NCBI GenBank assembly: GCA_964036275.1
Contig: OZ038437.1
Span: 7,135,804-7,199,803 of the forward strand
DNA length: 64,000 nt
Direction of reading: 5' to 3'
Source of the DNA: Litoditis marina
Taxonomy: Eukaryota > Nematoda > Chromadorea > Rhabditida > Rhabditidae
The notes beneath the pieces were generated by a model. It made no database searches, was not told the origin of the DNA, and worked only from the letters and a program-made list of their open reading frames with translations. Every line of letters starts with the position of its first letter. The stretch's first letter is position 1. Of the stretch, positions 1 through 10,497 are shown in pieces. The position numbers and the translations under genes are program-made.

Positions 1-129
1 GGTACTGCTTGGTCATTTTCAACCAGTTTTTTATCTAAACGAATTCTCATTGAGGAAAAACAGCTGGAAAGAATGATTAAATCCGGAATCGGGGTGAAAA
101 ATAAGAAGCATAATATCATCAATGAACAG

Positions 130-911
130 CACAGGGTTCAGGACGCAAATAGCCGCGTATAATAAGCGCCGCGTTTAGCCGATAGACGCCGCGACTAGCG
201 CGCAAATAGCGGCGTTTATTATGAGCCGCACTTTGCTGCGCAAAAGGAGCTGATTGCAGGCACATTACAGCGATTCATACAGAGCTCCATGAAAAGTTAA
301 TATGGTTATATCAGAAAACAGTTCAATAATAACACCAAAATCTTGGATTACCTCCTCAACCTGAATTATATTTGCAAGATCTTTAGTAGCTACCCACTCG
401 ACCTTCATGTCCCCAGAGTAAGTTTATTTTTGTAATTACATATTCAGTTGCATCCAACCTGAACTTTACCAAAAAGTAATTCTTAACCCGCTGGACACCA
501 AAAATAACGGTGGAAAGTTTTTCTGATGATTATCAAAAATTTCGAAACCCGAATTTTATACGGACGTCTGCGCAGTAGGTCTGACAAAACCCAGATCATT
601 TCGGTTTAATTACCCAAGTTTGAGGTACTTTTCCACTAGCGAAGATAATATGCATATCAGATATGTATATCATTTAGAGCTATGGTTGTAAAACCATAAA
701 CAAAAACTATTTTTGAGGAAAACATCTTTTGGTGGGATATTAGAATGATTTCAAATAAACTCGCCGGATTGCATTGTTAAGCGCGGCTACTTGCTCGCTA
801 CTTACACCCTGCTACGGCTATTAGCGTGCTGATAGCTAAGCAATTAGCGGTTGGACGCCACAAAACGCCGCGCTTTGGTAAAGCGCGGCTATTTGTGTCT
901 CGAACCCTGTG
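130..911. mobile_element. GC-richer TIR element (about 780 bp)
   Basis: The ends form an imperfect inverted repeat of about 27 bp. The left end starts CACAGGGTTCAGGACGCAAA and the complement of the right end starts CACAGGGTTCGAGACACAAA; both continue AGCCGCG. GC-rich words such as AGCGGCG and GCGCGGCTA recur just inside both ends, while the middle is ordinary AT-rich DNA. No transposase-like frame is seen. No convincing target-site duplication was found. The CAGGG-type terminus recalls hAT elements, but that assignment is a guess. Confidence 0.5.
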
Positions 912-1603
912 AGGAAGGCGAAACGCAAAGAAATGCGAAAATAACAAAAAATGGAGAAAAAAAAACTATAGTAGATGTTATCTAAGATAGCAGTTGTAAT
1001 AGTAACAAGAACGACGAGCTCCTAGTTTATTTGTGCAACATGCATCCAGCTCTGGTTCCCTCGGTTTCCACTAAGACTTTGGTAGCCTGCCAATGAACAT
1101 TTTGATGAGTGTTTTCATGGAGAAACCATAGCTTTGAAAAACGATTCCCGTTCACATGCTGTAAAAACGGGGAGCAAACATTTGCATCATTTCAGAAAGT
1201 ATGACAACGTGGAAAGCTCAAACAATCCCAGCCAAGTAGCCAGATACGTTTGTAGCGGCCTCGACGAGAGAGTGTGCAGATCAGAGAAACGCAGACTCTC
1301 TTGAACGTCCTTGGTCGCATTGACCTGCATGATCTTTCGCTTTTGTAGCTGGCCAGTTGGAGAGAATTGGCACTAACCGTTCTGAGTACTGCCCGGAATA
1401 ATAATTGGCACGCTGCCAAAGTCTCAAAGCTATTTCAAAACAATTGGAGTTAATATTTTCTGATTGGCCAGCCACAGAAGCGACATAGTGTGGAGATCGA
1501 GAAGGGCGAAGACATCTGGGTCTCTCTGACCTACACGTTCTCTTGTCGAGGCCGCTACAAAAGAGACTCTGAATGGTCGGAGATAGACCGGAAATGTACT
1601 TAC

Positions 1604-1711
1604 CTCCTCCCATTTCCATCCAGAGTCCAGAACAAAAACGATTGTTATTGTCTTTGAAAACTTCTGACACGGTCTTTCTGGTATACACATTTGTCCCTGA
1701 ATACAACACAT
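1604..1711 (-). CDS. Possible isolated coding exon, unknown
   Basis: A minus-strand open stretch ends at a strong donor (GAG|GTAAGT). One frame reads an ATG, three Cys residues and then a hydrophobic strand followed by DSGWKWEE; another frame is also open. The hydrophobic-strand-plus-DSG pattern faintly recalls the start of a von Willebrand A domain, a domain often paired with C-type lectins in worms, but this is not enough for assignment. No downstream partner exon was found between here and the window start. Confidence 0.2.
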
Positions 1712-1870
1712 TATAGAGAAATCTGAGCTTTCAAAAGATCAGGAAAATTAGGGATGTTTCACATATTTTCTTATAGGGCTTTCAACACGTTCAAATCTTC
1801 CAATGAGTGTAACTTCAACTTTGTCGACAATTTCTTTAAAAAGAACATGGAAAAAGGTAAGCTCCATGTT

Positions 1871-2012
1871 TGAAGTAGGACAATTATGTGGACCAATCCT
1901 GAGACATCGGTCCTTCAAATTTGCGATTGGAATCGAAAGTGCGTTGCAGTTTAAATGACCGACGGGATTGGTCCACATACGTTGGGATTGGTCCTCATAA
2001 TCGTCCTTCTCC
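1871..2012. repeat. Palindromic MITE, family A (diverged copy)
   Basis: The ends read AAGTAGGACAATTATGTGG and, complemented, AGAAGGACGATTATGAGG, with GCAGTTTAAATGACCG near the centre. The right end is partly duplicated (two 'GGGATTGGTC' blocks). The same family occurs at 3836, 7584, 33817 and as a fragment at 16399. Confidence 0.7.
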
Positions 2013-2449
2013 AACAGAAAAAATTACCGATAAGGTTGACGTGATTAGCGCAATCGGAGTACTTGGCAATCACACTCAAGGGGTCCAAGTTAAAATAAGA
2101 AAGACTATAGCTTGACCCCCTTCCCCGTCCATAATCCTCATAATGTTAAACTGACCCTTGCGTATTTCTCCCTGTTTTGAACGGATGTATCAACAATGTC
2201 AAGAAAATGAGGTTTACATCGACAACTGCCATCATCTAGCTGGATCGAATTCAGCTTACACAGAGTTTGAGGCACTATTCCAGGCTCGGTACCTGAAATT
2301 CGTATCAAGTCTAATGGTGTACTTAGAATGCAACGTTTGATGACAAAACGTGACCTCCACTCAACAACTAGTGAATTAAGAATGGTAGAAAAGTTGGTGA
2401 AGTATCAAACTACACTTCATTTCCATGGAATCAGAATTTTTCTGCGTTT

Positions 2450-2800
2450 TTATGTACCGATTACACAGAGCAGGCGGTGACGTGTGCTTTTCGGCACATC
2501 TCTCAGAAGTCCATCCTGTGGGTAGGCGACCACGGCCACGTTGTGAGTGTCGGCGCACATGTTGTCCGGTTGTGCGTACTTCCAGGCAAAATCCCTGATT
2601 CCACCCTGAAACGGTGAACAAAGTTTGTTGAAAAGATTGAAAACCAACTTAACACAAATTTTGAATCAGGTCGCTCAAACCAAGCAAACGAGTTTAGATA
2701 CGTTTTTACCTCAGATGTTATCATTTAGCTTTGGTTTGATGTGCCGATAAGCAAGTCTCACATGGCGAAGACCGTCAATGAACTTGCCGTCCACTTTACC
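2450..2800 (-). CDS. C-type lectin-like protein, C-terminal exons
   Basis: Two exons fit on the minus strand: 2800-2762 (13 codons, acceptor ATACAG, donor CAT|GTGAGA) and 2605-2450 (acceptor GTTTCAG, stop TAA). Both junctions are phase 0. The last exon encodes DFAWKYAQPDN, then Cys, then a DG...L.DV stretch and a final LLCVIGT. This is the order of the second half of a C-type lectin domain: QPD carbohydrate-site motif, conserved Cys, and terminal hydrophobic-Cys strand. The usual WND triplet is replaced by LRDV and one expected Cys is not obvious, so sugar binding is doubtful. The N-terminal half and the signal peptide were not located; an exon at 3393-3458 could belong to it. Family assignment is fairly sure, gene limits are not. 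Confidence 0.55.
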
Positions 2801-3392
2801 CTGTATCCTAGAACGACTAACACAAATTTTAATGTAAAATAGGAACACCATACCAAAGCTCCACTGCTCGACTGAGTTTCATATCTGGCCCTCAGGAGTT
2901 TTGTGATATCTGATCGTTGGCATACATTCGCTTCTTCGAGCTTTCCTCGTTTCCAGTGACGACCAGTTACGTAGGTTATATCCGACTAAAAATAACTAGC
3001 CAGGGAAGTTATAGGGCTTGAATATATGCATCTCCAATACTCCAACTCGTCAATTGTTCAATTTGTGGCCGATTCTCGACTGGTTTCGTGACTGTCTTAG
3101 CCTGCATAAAAATCGGTCAACTTTTTCCAACTATTGGTGAAGACCAAGTTGGGGGTTATACGAAAAAAAAAACTTATACTAGGGCTACTGACAACCTGAC
3201 ACAACCCGGCCGGGATGCCAGTGCATAACCATAATCCCGACCCGGGACGGGCCCGGGTTTTGTTCCTTCATTGAAATCCGTCGTATACGATAGTTTTCTA
3301 GTTTTCAGTTGCAGATCTGAGGCACAGCACATTCACAGTTACTATAGCTCACTGTGAAGTAATATAACAAAGTTTTTCAAAATTACACTCAC

Positions 3393-3458
3393 AGCTTTTT
3401 TGAGCAAATTCGTCATTTCAGGCAAAGTAGCGAAGGCGGTAGGAAAGCGAACAATCAC
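3393..3458 (-). CDS. Candidate internal exon, unknown
   Basis: A 22-codon open block lies between a good acceptor (AAGTTTCAG) and a good donor (GCT|GTGAGT), both phase 0. It encodes an Arg-Phe-Pro...Leu-Pro-Glu-Met stretch ending in LLKKA. Its phase allows it to join the lectin exons at 2762-2800, and it lies upstream of them on the same strand. It has no motif of its own, so it may instead belong to a separate gene. Confidence 0.3.
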
Positions 3459-3835
3459 CTGAAACTTGTCACCAATTGTCGTCTAGAGGCCTGAGTAGTT
3501 GTGGCCAGTTTTTTTCCCAAACCAACTCTCCACAAACCGAACACTAATTTGCAAACAAAAACCTTCGTTTGGAAAACATTCCAGTCCCGTAGTTGAATCG
3601 GCACGGAAACGATTCATTCAGTTGCACAGTCAATTAATTTGAACATTGTTCACTCCAAACCATTTGATCCAATCAATATGAGCTTGAATATGATTTGGTC
3701 CTGGATAAGGAACTTCACGTTTTCACCTTTTTATAGGTGTGAACAATAGAGTGTAATTTGCGAATACGAATATACTATAGTATGATTGTGAATAGTATGA
3801 TTGGCTATGCTATAGAAGGGCTTGAATTTCCACTA

Positions 3836-3957
3836 GTTAAAGAAGGACGATTACGTGGTCCAACCGCAACGCTTCAGTCGTTAAACATACATTTTTCAAT
3901 TGCAGTTTAAAGGAGCGTTGACACGGGATCGGACCACATAATCTTCCTTCTTTAAAC
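3836..3957. repeat. Palindromic MITE, family A
   Basis: Inverted ends GTTAAAGAAGGACGATTACG and GTTTAAAGAAGGAAGATTAT (complement) surround TTTTTCAATTGCAGTTTAAA. Length is about 120 bp and nearly the whole unit can fold back on itself. Confidence 0.8.
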
Positions 3958-4020
3958 ATTGTAATACTCGAATAAACGTAGCGGCGCCAAATGAGACATG
4001 ACATGTGAGTTTGCAGAACG

Positions 4021-4584
4021 CTATACAAACTAAGAAATTAATAAGTACGTGTTAGGTGATCTCAATGCAGTACCGTAATTTTCTCGCCCCGTTGATATCG
4101 AATGTGATATGGTATTTCCAGATATAAGTTTGTACGAGGACTAAAACTGTACCTTGCAAATTGCATGGAAGATTTTCGTGTCGACTATCGAAGTTGTATG
4201 GGCAGCCGGCTGGTAGACGTTGGTCGTTTCGACTCCACATAACATATTTGCAACAGTAGTTCCAATACACGATGGAAACATATGGTCAGGATACATCATG
4301 GTACGGGGTCCGGCTGCGAAATATGAATATTGTATCGACAAATCCGTTTTCGGTAGTTATTTTTCTGATCACTTGAGTTAGCAACGTGGAAGTGATAAAC
4401 CGAATTTGTTTACCGTTGAAGCTAAAATCAAAAACTTATTCTGCGAAAAGCTACCAAAATAGCAGTTAGATGAAAAAAAATTCTACAAAAAAAAAAGATT
4501 TTCTCACAATATCTGACCAAGACAAAAAACTCACTGTAAGGGGGTGGTGGTGCGCGTGTAGTCGTAGTTGGCCTAGGAGTAGTG

Positions 4585-4615
<31 letters not shown>

Positions 4616-4634
4616 CTGTTGTTGTTGTTGTTGA

Positions 4635-4678
<44 letters not shown>

Positions 4679-7558
4679 ATGTTGTTGTTGGTTCTGGAGT
4701 GGTTGTATGCAGTCCCTCTTTTCCCATTCTGTTCTTTGCGGTTGTAGAGTGCAGTCCCTCTTTTCCGGTTTTGTCTCTCGGAGTTGAAGACTGCAGGCCC
4801 TCATTTCCGGTTTTGTCTCTCGGAGTTGTGGAGTGCAGTCCCTCATTTCCGGTTTTGTCTCTCGGAGTTGTGGAGTGCAGTCCCTCTTTTCCGGTTTTGT
4901 CTCTCGGAGTTGTGGAGTGCAGTCCCTCTTTTCCGGTTTTGTCTCTCGGAGTTGTGGAGTGCAGTCCCTCTTTTCCGGTTTTGTCTCTCGGAGTTGTGGA
5001 GTGCAGTCCCTCTTTTCCGATTTTGTCTCTCGGAGTTGTGGAGTGCAGTCCCTCTTTTCCGGTTTTGTCTCTCGGAGTTGTGGAGTGCAGTCCCTCTTTT
5101 CCGGTTTTGTCTCTCGGAGTTGAAAACTGCAGTCCCTTTGTTCCGCTTCTATCTCTCGGAGTTGTGGAGTGCAGTCCCTCTCTTCCGCTTTTGTCTCTCG
5201 GAGTTGTGGAGTGCAGTCCATCGATTCCGATTCCGCCTTTCCTCTGGGTGGTCGGTCTACGTGTTGTGGTCGTCGTGGGTGGTCTGCGGGTGGTCGTAGT
5301 TGTGGTGGTGCTGGTGGTGGTGGTCAGTGGTTCCCGTTTGTACGTGCTAGCCGGCCGAGAGCACAGTACTCTCAGTCTCACCGAACTTTCGACTGCGATG
5401 ATTTTTCCCGCTAGGCATTGGTGAAGATTGTTGAAACGTGTCAGTAGGGCTCTAGGCTCATTTCCGGCTCTTATTTTCGCAAAGTCTTGACTCGTTCCCA
5501 ACTTCAGTTTCGTCTCCGTCCAAACTTTCTCTGTAAAACAATCAATAGTTTACATGCCTGTAAGAATCGATTATCGGATGATAATCAAGAGCAAACTGCA
5601 ATCTATAACTGCCCATTTTTACACACTACTGTTTAGAGGCTCTCACTACAGAATTCGTTGACGGGTTGCCGGTAAGTCACCGGCAAATTTTTGACTAGCG
5701 ATACCGGGCCGCTGGCAAGTCCTCCATGCCGCCAGCAAGTCGCAGCCAATATCAAAGAACAGAAAAAAAAGCTATAACAACTAGCTAAACCGTGAGAGTT
5801 CTTTCTTTTGTGTTTTCACGGAACAACATGTTGTGTGTAGTTAAAGCTTGTAGTTCGTTTCACAATATATTACCTTTTACAAAACTTTGCTACGACGCTC
5901 TGAACGTATATAAAATTAATCGATAAGAACCAATTTGTTTGACTACAAAAATATGATGGGACATTAGTGAAACAGACCGTCAAATCTCATATCGTAACTT
6001 GTGGTGTGAATGGTGTTGGCTACCCAGACGGGTTTTTGAATGTTCAGCAGCACTGCAATGTTTAATATTATACAGGGCCTAAGGCCAGTTCCACAAGGAA
6101 TCCGGTATTTCGTTAACCCTACCAGGTAACCTTAACCGGGTTACCCGGTTCACCCTTTTGTCAACCCATTGGTAACCTTAACACCCCTTTGCCTGGTCGT
6201 GAGCGGTGACCCCTCTCTCGATTGATTATCATGCCCTCGCCTCGTCCGAAAATGGTACCATCTCGAACCCATTTTTCCACCATTTTGAGTGAAATCAAAA
6301 CACTCAACTCCGAAATCGACAGTCTGACCCAATCTCTGCCCACCATTATTCAATCTCAACTACACCATTTCAACGATCGCCGATGTCTCACTATTTATGG
6401 TCTACCAGAGGATTCCACAACAAAGAAAAAGGTGAATGCAATTTTCAATTTGGTGTCCATCTCTCCATCTAATGTCTCAATTCTCCACCGTTTGGGAAAA
6501 CCACGTCAAGATGGTTCATCTCGTCCACTCAAAATTTCTATCAAAGATGGTATTCCGTTTCCTCGTCTTATCGATCTATCTACTGCTATGGAATGTGATG
6601 CTTCTATGTCAACCTTTCATGTTCGGAAGTTCGAGACCCCGGAACAGCGCAAGGCCGGATTCCTCGCCAGACAATCGAAACGAGACGCCGCCCGAGCTGA
6701 GGTCACCGACCAAACTACAACTCCGTCAAATCCTGCTGACGCCAACCTACAAACTGATATGGAGGTAGTTGAGCAGCCTAGAAATGTTCTCCCTTCCCCA
6801 GTTAACGAATATTCTCCTATTCCAACTCTCTGTGAACCTGAATCCATTGAAATCAAAACTCCTGAGCCAGTTCCTAAACGTGTGTTTCCGCCACCATCTT
6901 ATGTTTTCACGGTTATTACTATTTCTCCTGTTCCCACAATAGCCTCTCTTGATTGGCCCTCTCTCCATAAAGTTCAAAAGGCCGTTTCTCAGTTGCATTC
7001 GATGTGTAGAGATGAAACACGTTTCCGTTATAGTGCTTTCTATCGTTACTATAAATCTGATCCTCATCTGGCCCCATTTATATCTGATGTGTACTTTCCT
7101 CGCTACGGTTTTCGTTCTCACATCAACCCATTATGGGAACCACTTCCACCTCGTAAATAGACATGTCATGTTACTATGTGTTTATTTCTAAATCAGTTTT
7201 CTCCTCAAATTTATGCAATTCTATGTATTGCTCTCTGTTTTACTAGCCTTAAACATCAATTCATAAGTTATCAAATCGTCCCTCACTTGATTGTTATACA
7301 GTGTGTTGATAAACTCATTATTATTTTACAATGTGTTTTGGGGGAATATTTAGGGTTACCACGCGATTAACGAAAGGGTTTCCCGGTTAGGGTTACCTAA
7401 TAGGGTTAACGAAACACCGGGTTAAATAAAGAATTCGCCATGACCTGATCATAGTTGTGGTTTGATTCTGATCCACGACTTATCCCATACATTGTGACCG
7501 ACAAAACCCACTACAAACACTACTTACCGTGAAACAGTTGCCGTATAGGCTTGTTGTT
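4021..7558 (-). CDS. Thr-rich mucin-like protein with 14-residue repeats
   Basis: Four exons with compatible phases were assembled: 7558-7528, 5530-4535, 4313-4153 and 4029-4021. The large exon begins with about 65 non-repetitive residues ending in an RVLCSRP strand that resembles the last strand of a C-type lectin domain. A Thr/Arg-Pro tract follows, then 12 copies of a 14-residue unit (GLHSTTPRDKTGKE and variants), then a poly-Thr tract (T4-7 blocks broken by S/P). The 4153-4313 exon encodes a Cys-containing tail (CIGTTVAN, MLCGVETT) and the stop follows three codons into the last exon. Thr-Pro repeats of this kind are expected to be O-glycosylated and extracellular (inference). Intron 1 contains the TIR element at 6083-7439. 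The first exon is weakly supported and no signal peptide was found, so the N terminus may be missing. A C-type lectin/mucin fusion is the preferred reading. Confidence 0.55.
4720..5235. repeat. 42-bp coding minisatellite
   Basis: About 12 tandem copies of a 42-bp unit lie inside the mucin exon; the core word on the plus strand is GGAGTTGTGGAGTGCAGTCC. 42 is a multiple of 3, so copy-number change keeps the reading frame. Central copies are nearly identical and the outer copies are more diverged, as expected from unequal exchange. Confidence 0.92.
5647..5750. repeat. Degenerate GC-rich palindromic repeat (family G)
   Basis: Begins ACTACAGAATTCGTTGACGG and continues with decayed versions of GTCGCCGGCGAC (GTTGCCGGTAAGTCACCGGC). 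Better copies are at 20593-20752 and 24700-24890. Confidence 0.6.
6083..7439 (+). mobile_element. TIR element carrying an ORF1p-like gene
   Basis: The left end reads GGCCAGTTCC...CCGGTATTTCGTTAACCCTA and the complemented right end GGCGAATTCT...CCGGTGTTTCGTTAACCCTA. Subterminal GGTTAACC/GGTTACC words repeat several times inside both ends. A 225-bp relative at 50110-50334 has the same two ends and lacks the interior, which fixes the boundaries. The interior holds one long plus-strand ORF (6222-7160). The element lies in an intron of the minus-strand mucin-like gene. No transposase or reverse transcriptase is present, so it presumably moves with help from elsewhere (inference). Confidence 0.75.
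6222..7160 (+). CDS. ORF1p-like protein (coiled coil + RRM) of a mobile element
   Basis: The 312-codon ORF is the only long one inside the TIR element. Residues about 15-48 have heptad-like hydrophobic spacing (FSTILSEIKTLNSEIDSL), as in a short coiled coil. Residues about 52-105 read as an RRM-type fold: RCLTIYGLPE as strand 1, a helix ending IFNLV, then VSILHRLGKP and RPLKISI strands. Coiled coil, then RRM, then a C-terminal basic/aromatic domain is the arrangement of ORF1p from L1-like non-LTR retrotransposons, an RNA-binding chaperone. The C-terminal 70 residues are rich in Tyr, Phe and Arg. A Pro/Glu-rich linker joins the two parts. No zinc knuckle is seen. The start could be at the first ATG (6222) or the one nine bases later. 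The domain call rests on pattern, not on alignment. Confidence 0.6.
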   Translation: MIIMPSPRPKMVPSRTHFSTILSEIKTLNSEIDSLTQSLPTIIQSQLHHFNDRRCLTIYGLPEDSTTKKKVNAIFNLVSISPSNVSILHRLGKPRQDGSSRPLKISIKDGIPFPRLIDLSTAMECDASMSTFHVRKFETPEQRKAGFLARQSKRDAARAEVTDQTTTPSNPADANLQTDMEVVEQPRNVLPSPVNEYSPIPTLCEPESIEIKTPEPVPKRVFPPPSYVFTVITISPVPTIASLDWPSLHKVQKAVSQLHSMCRDETRFRYSAFYRYYKSDPHLAPFISDVYFPRYGFRSHINPLWEPLPPRK

Positions 7559-7583
7559 CTAGCTCTGCTGAGAAGGGTTCTTA

Positions 7584-7707
7584 TTAAAAAATAACGATTA
7601 TGTGGTTCAATCGCAACGCCTCAGTCCTTTAAACAGCAATACAATTTTCAATTGCAGTTTAAATGACCGTTGACACGAAATTGGTTCACATAACCGTCCT
7701 GCTTTGT
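7584..7707. repeat. Palindromic MITE, family A
   Basis: Inverted ends around AACGATTATGTGGTTCAATC and its near complement, with CAATTTTCAATTGCAGTTTA in the middle. It lies between the mucin-like gene and the C-type lectin gene. Confidence 0.75.
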
Positions 7708-7734
7708 GAAAGATTGCCTAATCTCCAAGATTGT

Positions 7735-8361
7735 TTATGTGTTATCTTGTTTGTAACGTTTCTTTGAGTTTAAACACACAATCTGTTCGACCTCACAGTA
7801 CGTCGTGTGATTTGCTACGAATGAGACATGTACCATGAACATTCCAAGACAACATAGTTCGCTTTCGGAACGATTAGCGCTAATTTGCTTAAAATGGCCA
7901 ACAGCTACAAATTCATCTCTCTGATCTATAAAATATGTTTCTCTCTCGAGGGCGATACAACAATGTCTGTCCAATTGGCTGGGAATTTTCTGAGCGATTC
8001 TTACTGAAAACGTGACACAGTTATCAAGTTATTCAGAAGGATGCAATTTTTGGGAGTGATTGCTAACCTTTTCTCAGCATGTTTGAGAATCGCTCTTGAA
8101 CACGCAATTTCTTTACAAAAAGTATTAGTCTGTAAATATTTGTTGCTGTAAATATTTGAAAAAAATCTCAAGAAAACTCGGTTTGAACGAGCACAAACTA
8201 ACTGGAAATCCATCGCGCCTCCTTATAATCTTTGACCTTGTGCAGACTGGATCCTCGTCGGCAGACAGCGGCTGCCTTGGAGAAATTCGCGGTTTTTGCG
8301 AGATGATAACACTGATCTCTGATCAAAATGTCCGCTGGATTTACACAGGTTGTGATTGATT
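7735..8361 (-). CDS. C-type lectin-domain protein, partial 5' end
   Basis: Two exons: 8361-8203 (acceptor TTCATTCAG, donor TCCA|GTTAGT, phase 1) and 8003-7735 (acceptor GTTTTCAG, stop TAA). The phases match. The first encodes CVNP...RDQCYHLA...FSKAAAVCRRGSSLHKVKD, the classic opening of a C-type lectin domain: paired Cys, CY, the A..C helix, then G..L. The second contains CCIALERE, EFVAVGHFK and a closing YCEVEQIVCL. No QPD/EPN or WND motif is visible, so calcium-dependent sugar binding is unlikely and a protein-ligand role is possible. The signal-peptide exon should lie upstream; the hydrophobic exon at 10443-10497 has a compatible phase but fits the small secreted gene better. Confidence 0.65.
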
Positions 8362-8774
8362 CTGAATGAAGAATGGTTGAGAGATCCTCCATTTCTTCAA
8401 CAAAATCAGGGAATAGTAATCTTTGAACACATTTGGATAAATCACAAATTGGGCTGTGTCTTTTTCAACAAGCGTCAGGGGTCTTTTGAGAAAGGCACCG
8501 CTCAAATTGTGGTCTAGAACGCCGAAATCGACCCACCCGCTGATCAGAGTTTAGTCCCTCCATTTATTCTGTGGACTTTCTACCCCTACTTAGAGTGGAT
8601 ACTATTAGTTTGCACCGCCCTGATTCAGACTGTGCAATCAATCTAAAATCTATCTAAAAATTTACTAAATTATAAAAATTAAAAAGTAAAAAAAAATCTG
8701 AAAAAAAATTAAAAAGTACAATCTAAAAATTTGAGGACTGCAATCCAATGCGACTAGAGCATATCTGGCACTAA

Positions 8775-9009
8775 TATAGTCTTTTCCATTCCTACTGAGA
8801 CCTCTACAGTAAGATTAACCAACTTCGAAGCCGTTCAATTGAGCTATTTGTTATCGGAAAGGTTGAGGAGTTTCAAACTCCATTCTCATTTCCGACCACA
8901 ACCTGTGTTTGACATTACCCCCGATAAAGTAGATTTTTAGCCATAAAACAGGCGATTGAACTATTAAAAGGTTACTGTAGGAGTCTCAGTAGGAATGGTG
9001 TGGACTATA
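8775..9009. mobile_element. MITE, family B (TA-flanked)
   Basis: Ends TATAGTCTTTTCCATTCCTA and complement TATAGTCCACACCATTCCTA, followed by CTGAGACTCCTACAGTA-type inner ends. Length with both TA dinucleotides is 235 bp, identical to the copy at 27904-28138. TA targets and short non-coding interiors fit a Tc1/mariner-driven MITE. Confidence 0.8.
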
Positions 9010-9093
9010 GTTGGCTCTGAACTGTACCAGTTAAGTTGAGTATGTGTTCCAGTCGGTTCAATAGTTTCTAGTAAAACAAAACTATAGAAGGAA

Positions 9094-10497
9094 TTAACCC
9101 CATTCACAGGTGACAGTTCCTCCTTCTCTCTTGGCAGACTTCATGAAATACGGAGAAGCGTATCTACAGTATTCTTTGGCTGCTGAATCGGAGTCCAGTC
9201 TCGAAATGAACTTTTGCTCGCAGTATCCGTTCTAAAACATATTGTATCAGAGAATAACTTTAAGAAATATTTCATACTTGAGTTTCAAAGTTTGGTTTTC
9301 AAACAAAGAACAACATTCAATCAAGCAGTATGCGTGTTCTACTCTGAAAAACCGTTGCAACTTAAAATACCGGCCTCGCCAATTTTGCAACTTAAAATAC
9401 CGGGGTCAGCCAGATGTCGCCTGTACTATTTGAAATTCATAAGGAGATGCAGGCTAATTCGACACCAGTATTTAAGCCTGCATCTTCTCCGGTATTTTAA
9501 GTTGCACGCGTTTTCACAGTAGAAGAATACGTTCCGCTAAAATCTCAATTTCATTATATATGTAACAAGCTCAATAAAGTTTTCCCGAAACCCTGAAAGT
9601 ACTTTCCAATGGAAAATTAGCAAAACTTTCATAATATCACGCAATAACAACAGGAGAATGAACATTTTCACTGTGACGGTATAGCCGATCTGTTTTTGAA
9701 CGATCCGTTAAGTAATATTTGCTATATAACTTTAATAGAAAGATGAGATGTCAGAATTTCCTAGTTTTGATTGGGAACGATCCAAATAACTACGGCGGTT
9801 TTCTATAATCACGAACTGAAAACACCTTAGCTCTGGCAGCTGGTTTGTATCCGCCTGGTGTGTCCAAGGCAAGGTGACCGCAAAAATATCTCAGACCGGG
9901 TTCCTTGATTTCTGTAAAATCACGTGTGTTAGTTAAGAATTGCACGAGTGTTGGTTGTAGTTTGATCGCAATTCATTCCGTACGGCACGATTTGCGATCA
10001 AACAAAACGCTAGCAAACTGGAAACAATGCTTCATATGTGAAAATGCCCCGCAGAGGCTTGCATTCAAAAAAGCGAACCCTTGGACAACTGCATGAGACT
10101 TTCGTAAACATCGTAACCGTCACTTTAACTGCTAAACATAACATTAACCGTTCTTTTCACCGTAGACTTTTGGATTATACTCTGTCGTTTTCGAGGCTTT
10201 TCAACTGGAAATTTTTACACGGGGTGATTACTTGCAACGAGCGTATTGACGCATACGTTTGCTATGTTATGATATTAGTCACACTTGTTAATCGAAAATG
10301 TTTACTTTGACCCCCACTCTTGCACGCTTCACTTGCAGTAAGTTTAGACCGCCAATTAAGAGGGTTTAAATAACAATGTTTCCAAAGCAATACCAGTTGA
10401 GGATTGTGGGAGGTGGAACATAAATGTTTTCCAGTAACTAACCTGCATGAACAAGCAAGCACACTGTGAGCCATACATATAGCAAGAAGTGAAGAAT
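9094..10497 (-). CDS. Small secreted cysteine-containing protein
   Basis: Exons 10497-10443, 9911-9826 and 9231-9094 have matching phases (1, 0) and good acceptors (GGTTTCAG, TTTTACAG, GTTTTAG). Exon 1 encodes ILHFLLYVWLTVCLLVHA, a strong hydrophobic segment with an Ala at its end, as in a signal peptide. The mature part is about 74 residues with four Cys and ends in TVTCEWG before TAA. It is acidic/basic mixed with Tyr-rich segments (EYCRYASPYF). I do not recognise the family; it is not an ShK or C-type lectin pattern. No ATG lies in frame in exon 1, so a short upstream exon supplies the start. The intron between exons 2 and 3 contains the hairpin repeat at 9356-9506. Confidence 0.5.
9356..9506. 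repeat. Short inverted repeat with duplicated left end
   Basis: The ends are TGCAACTTAAAATACCGG and its exact complement. The left terminus is present twice in tandem (9356 and 9389). Length is about 150 bp and it lies in an intron of the small secreted gene. Confidence 0.75.

Noticed and set aside
4582..5424. 280-codon plus-strand frame across the mucin repeat
   Set aside because: It is the mirror of a 42-bp repeat lacking stops; no splice or start context supports it, and the minus strand has matching splice phases on both sides. Kept only as a finding.
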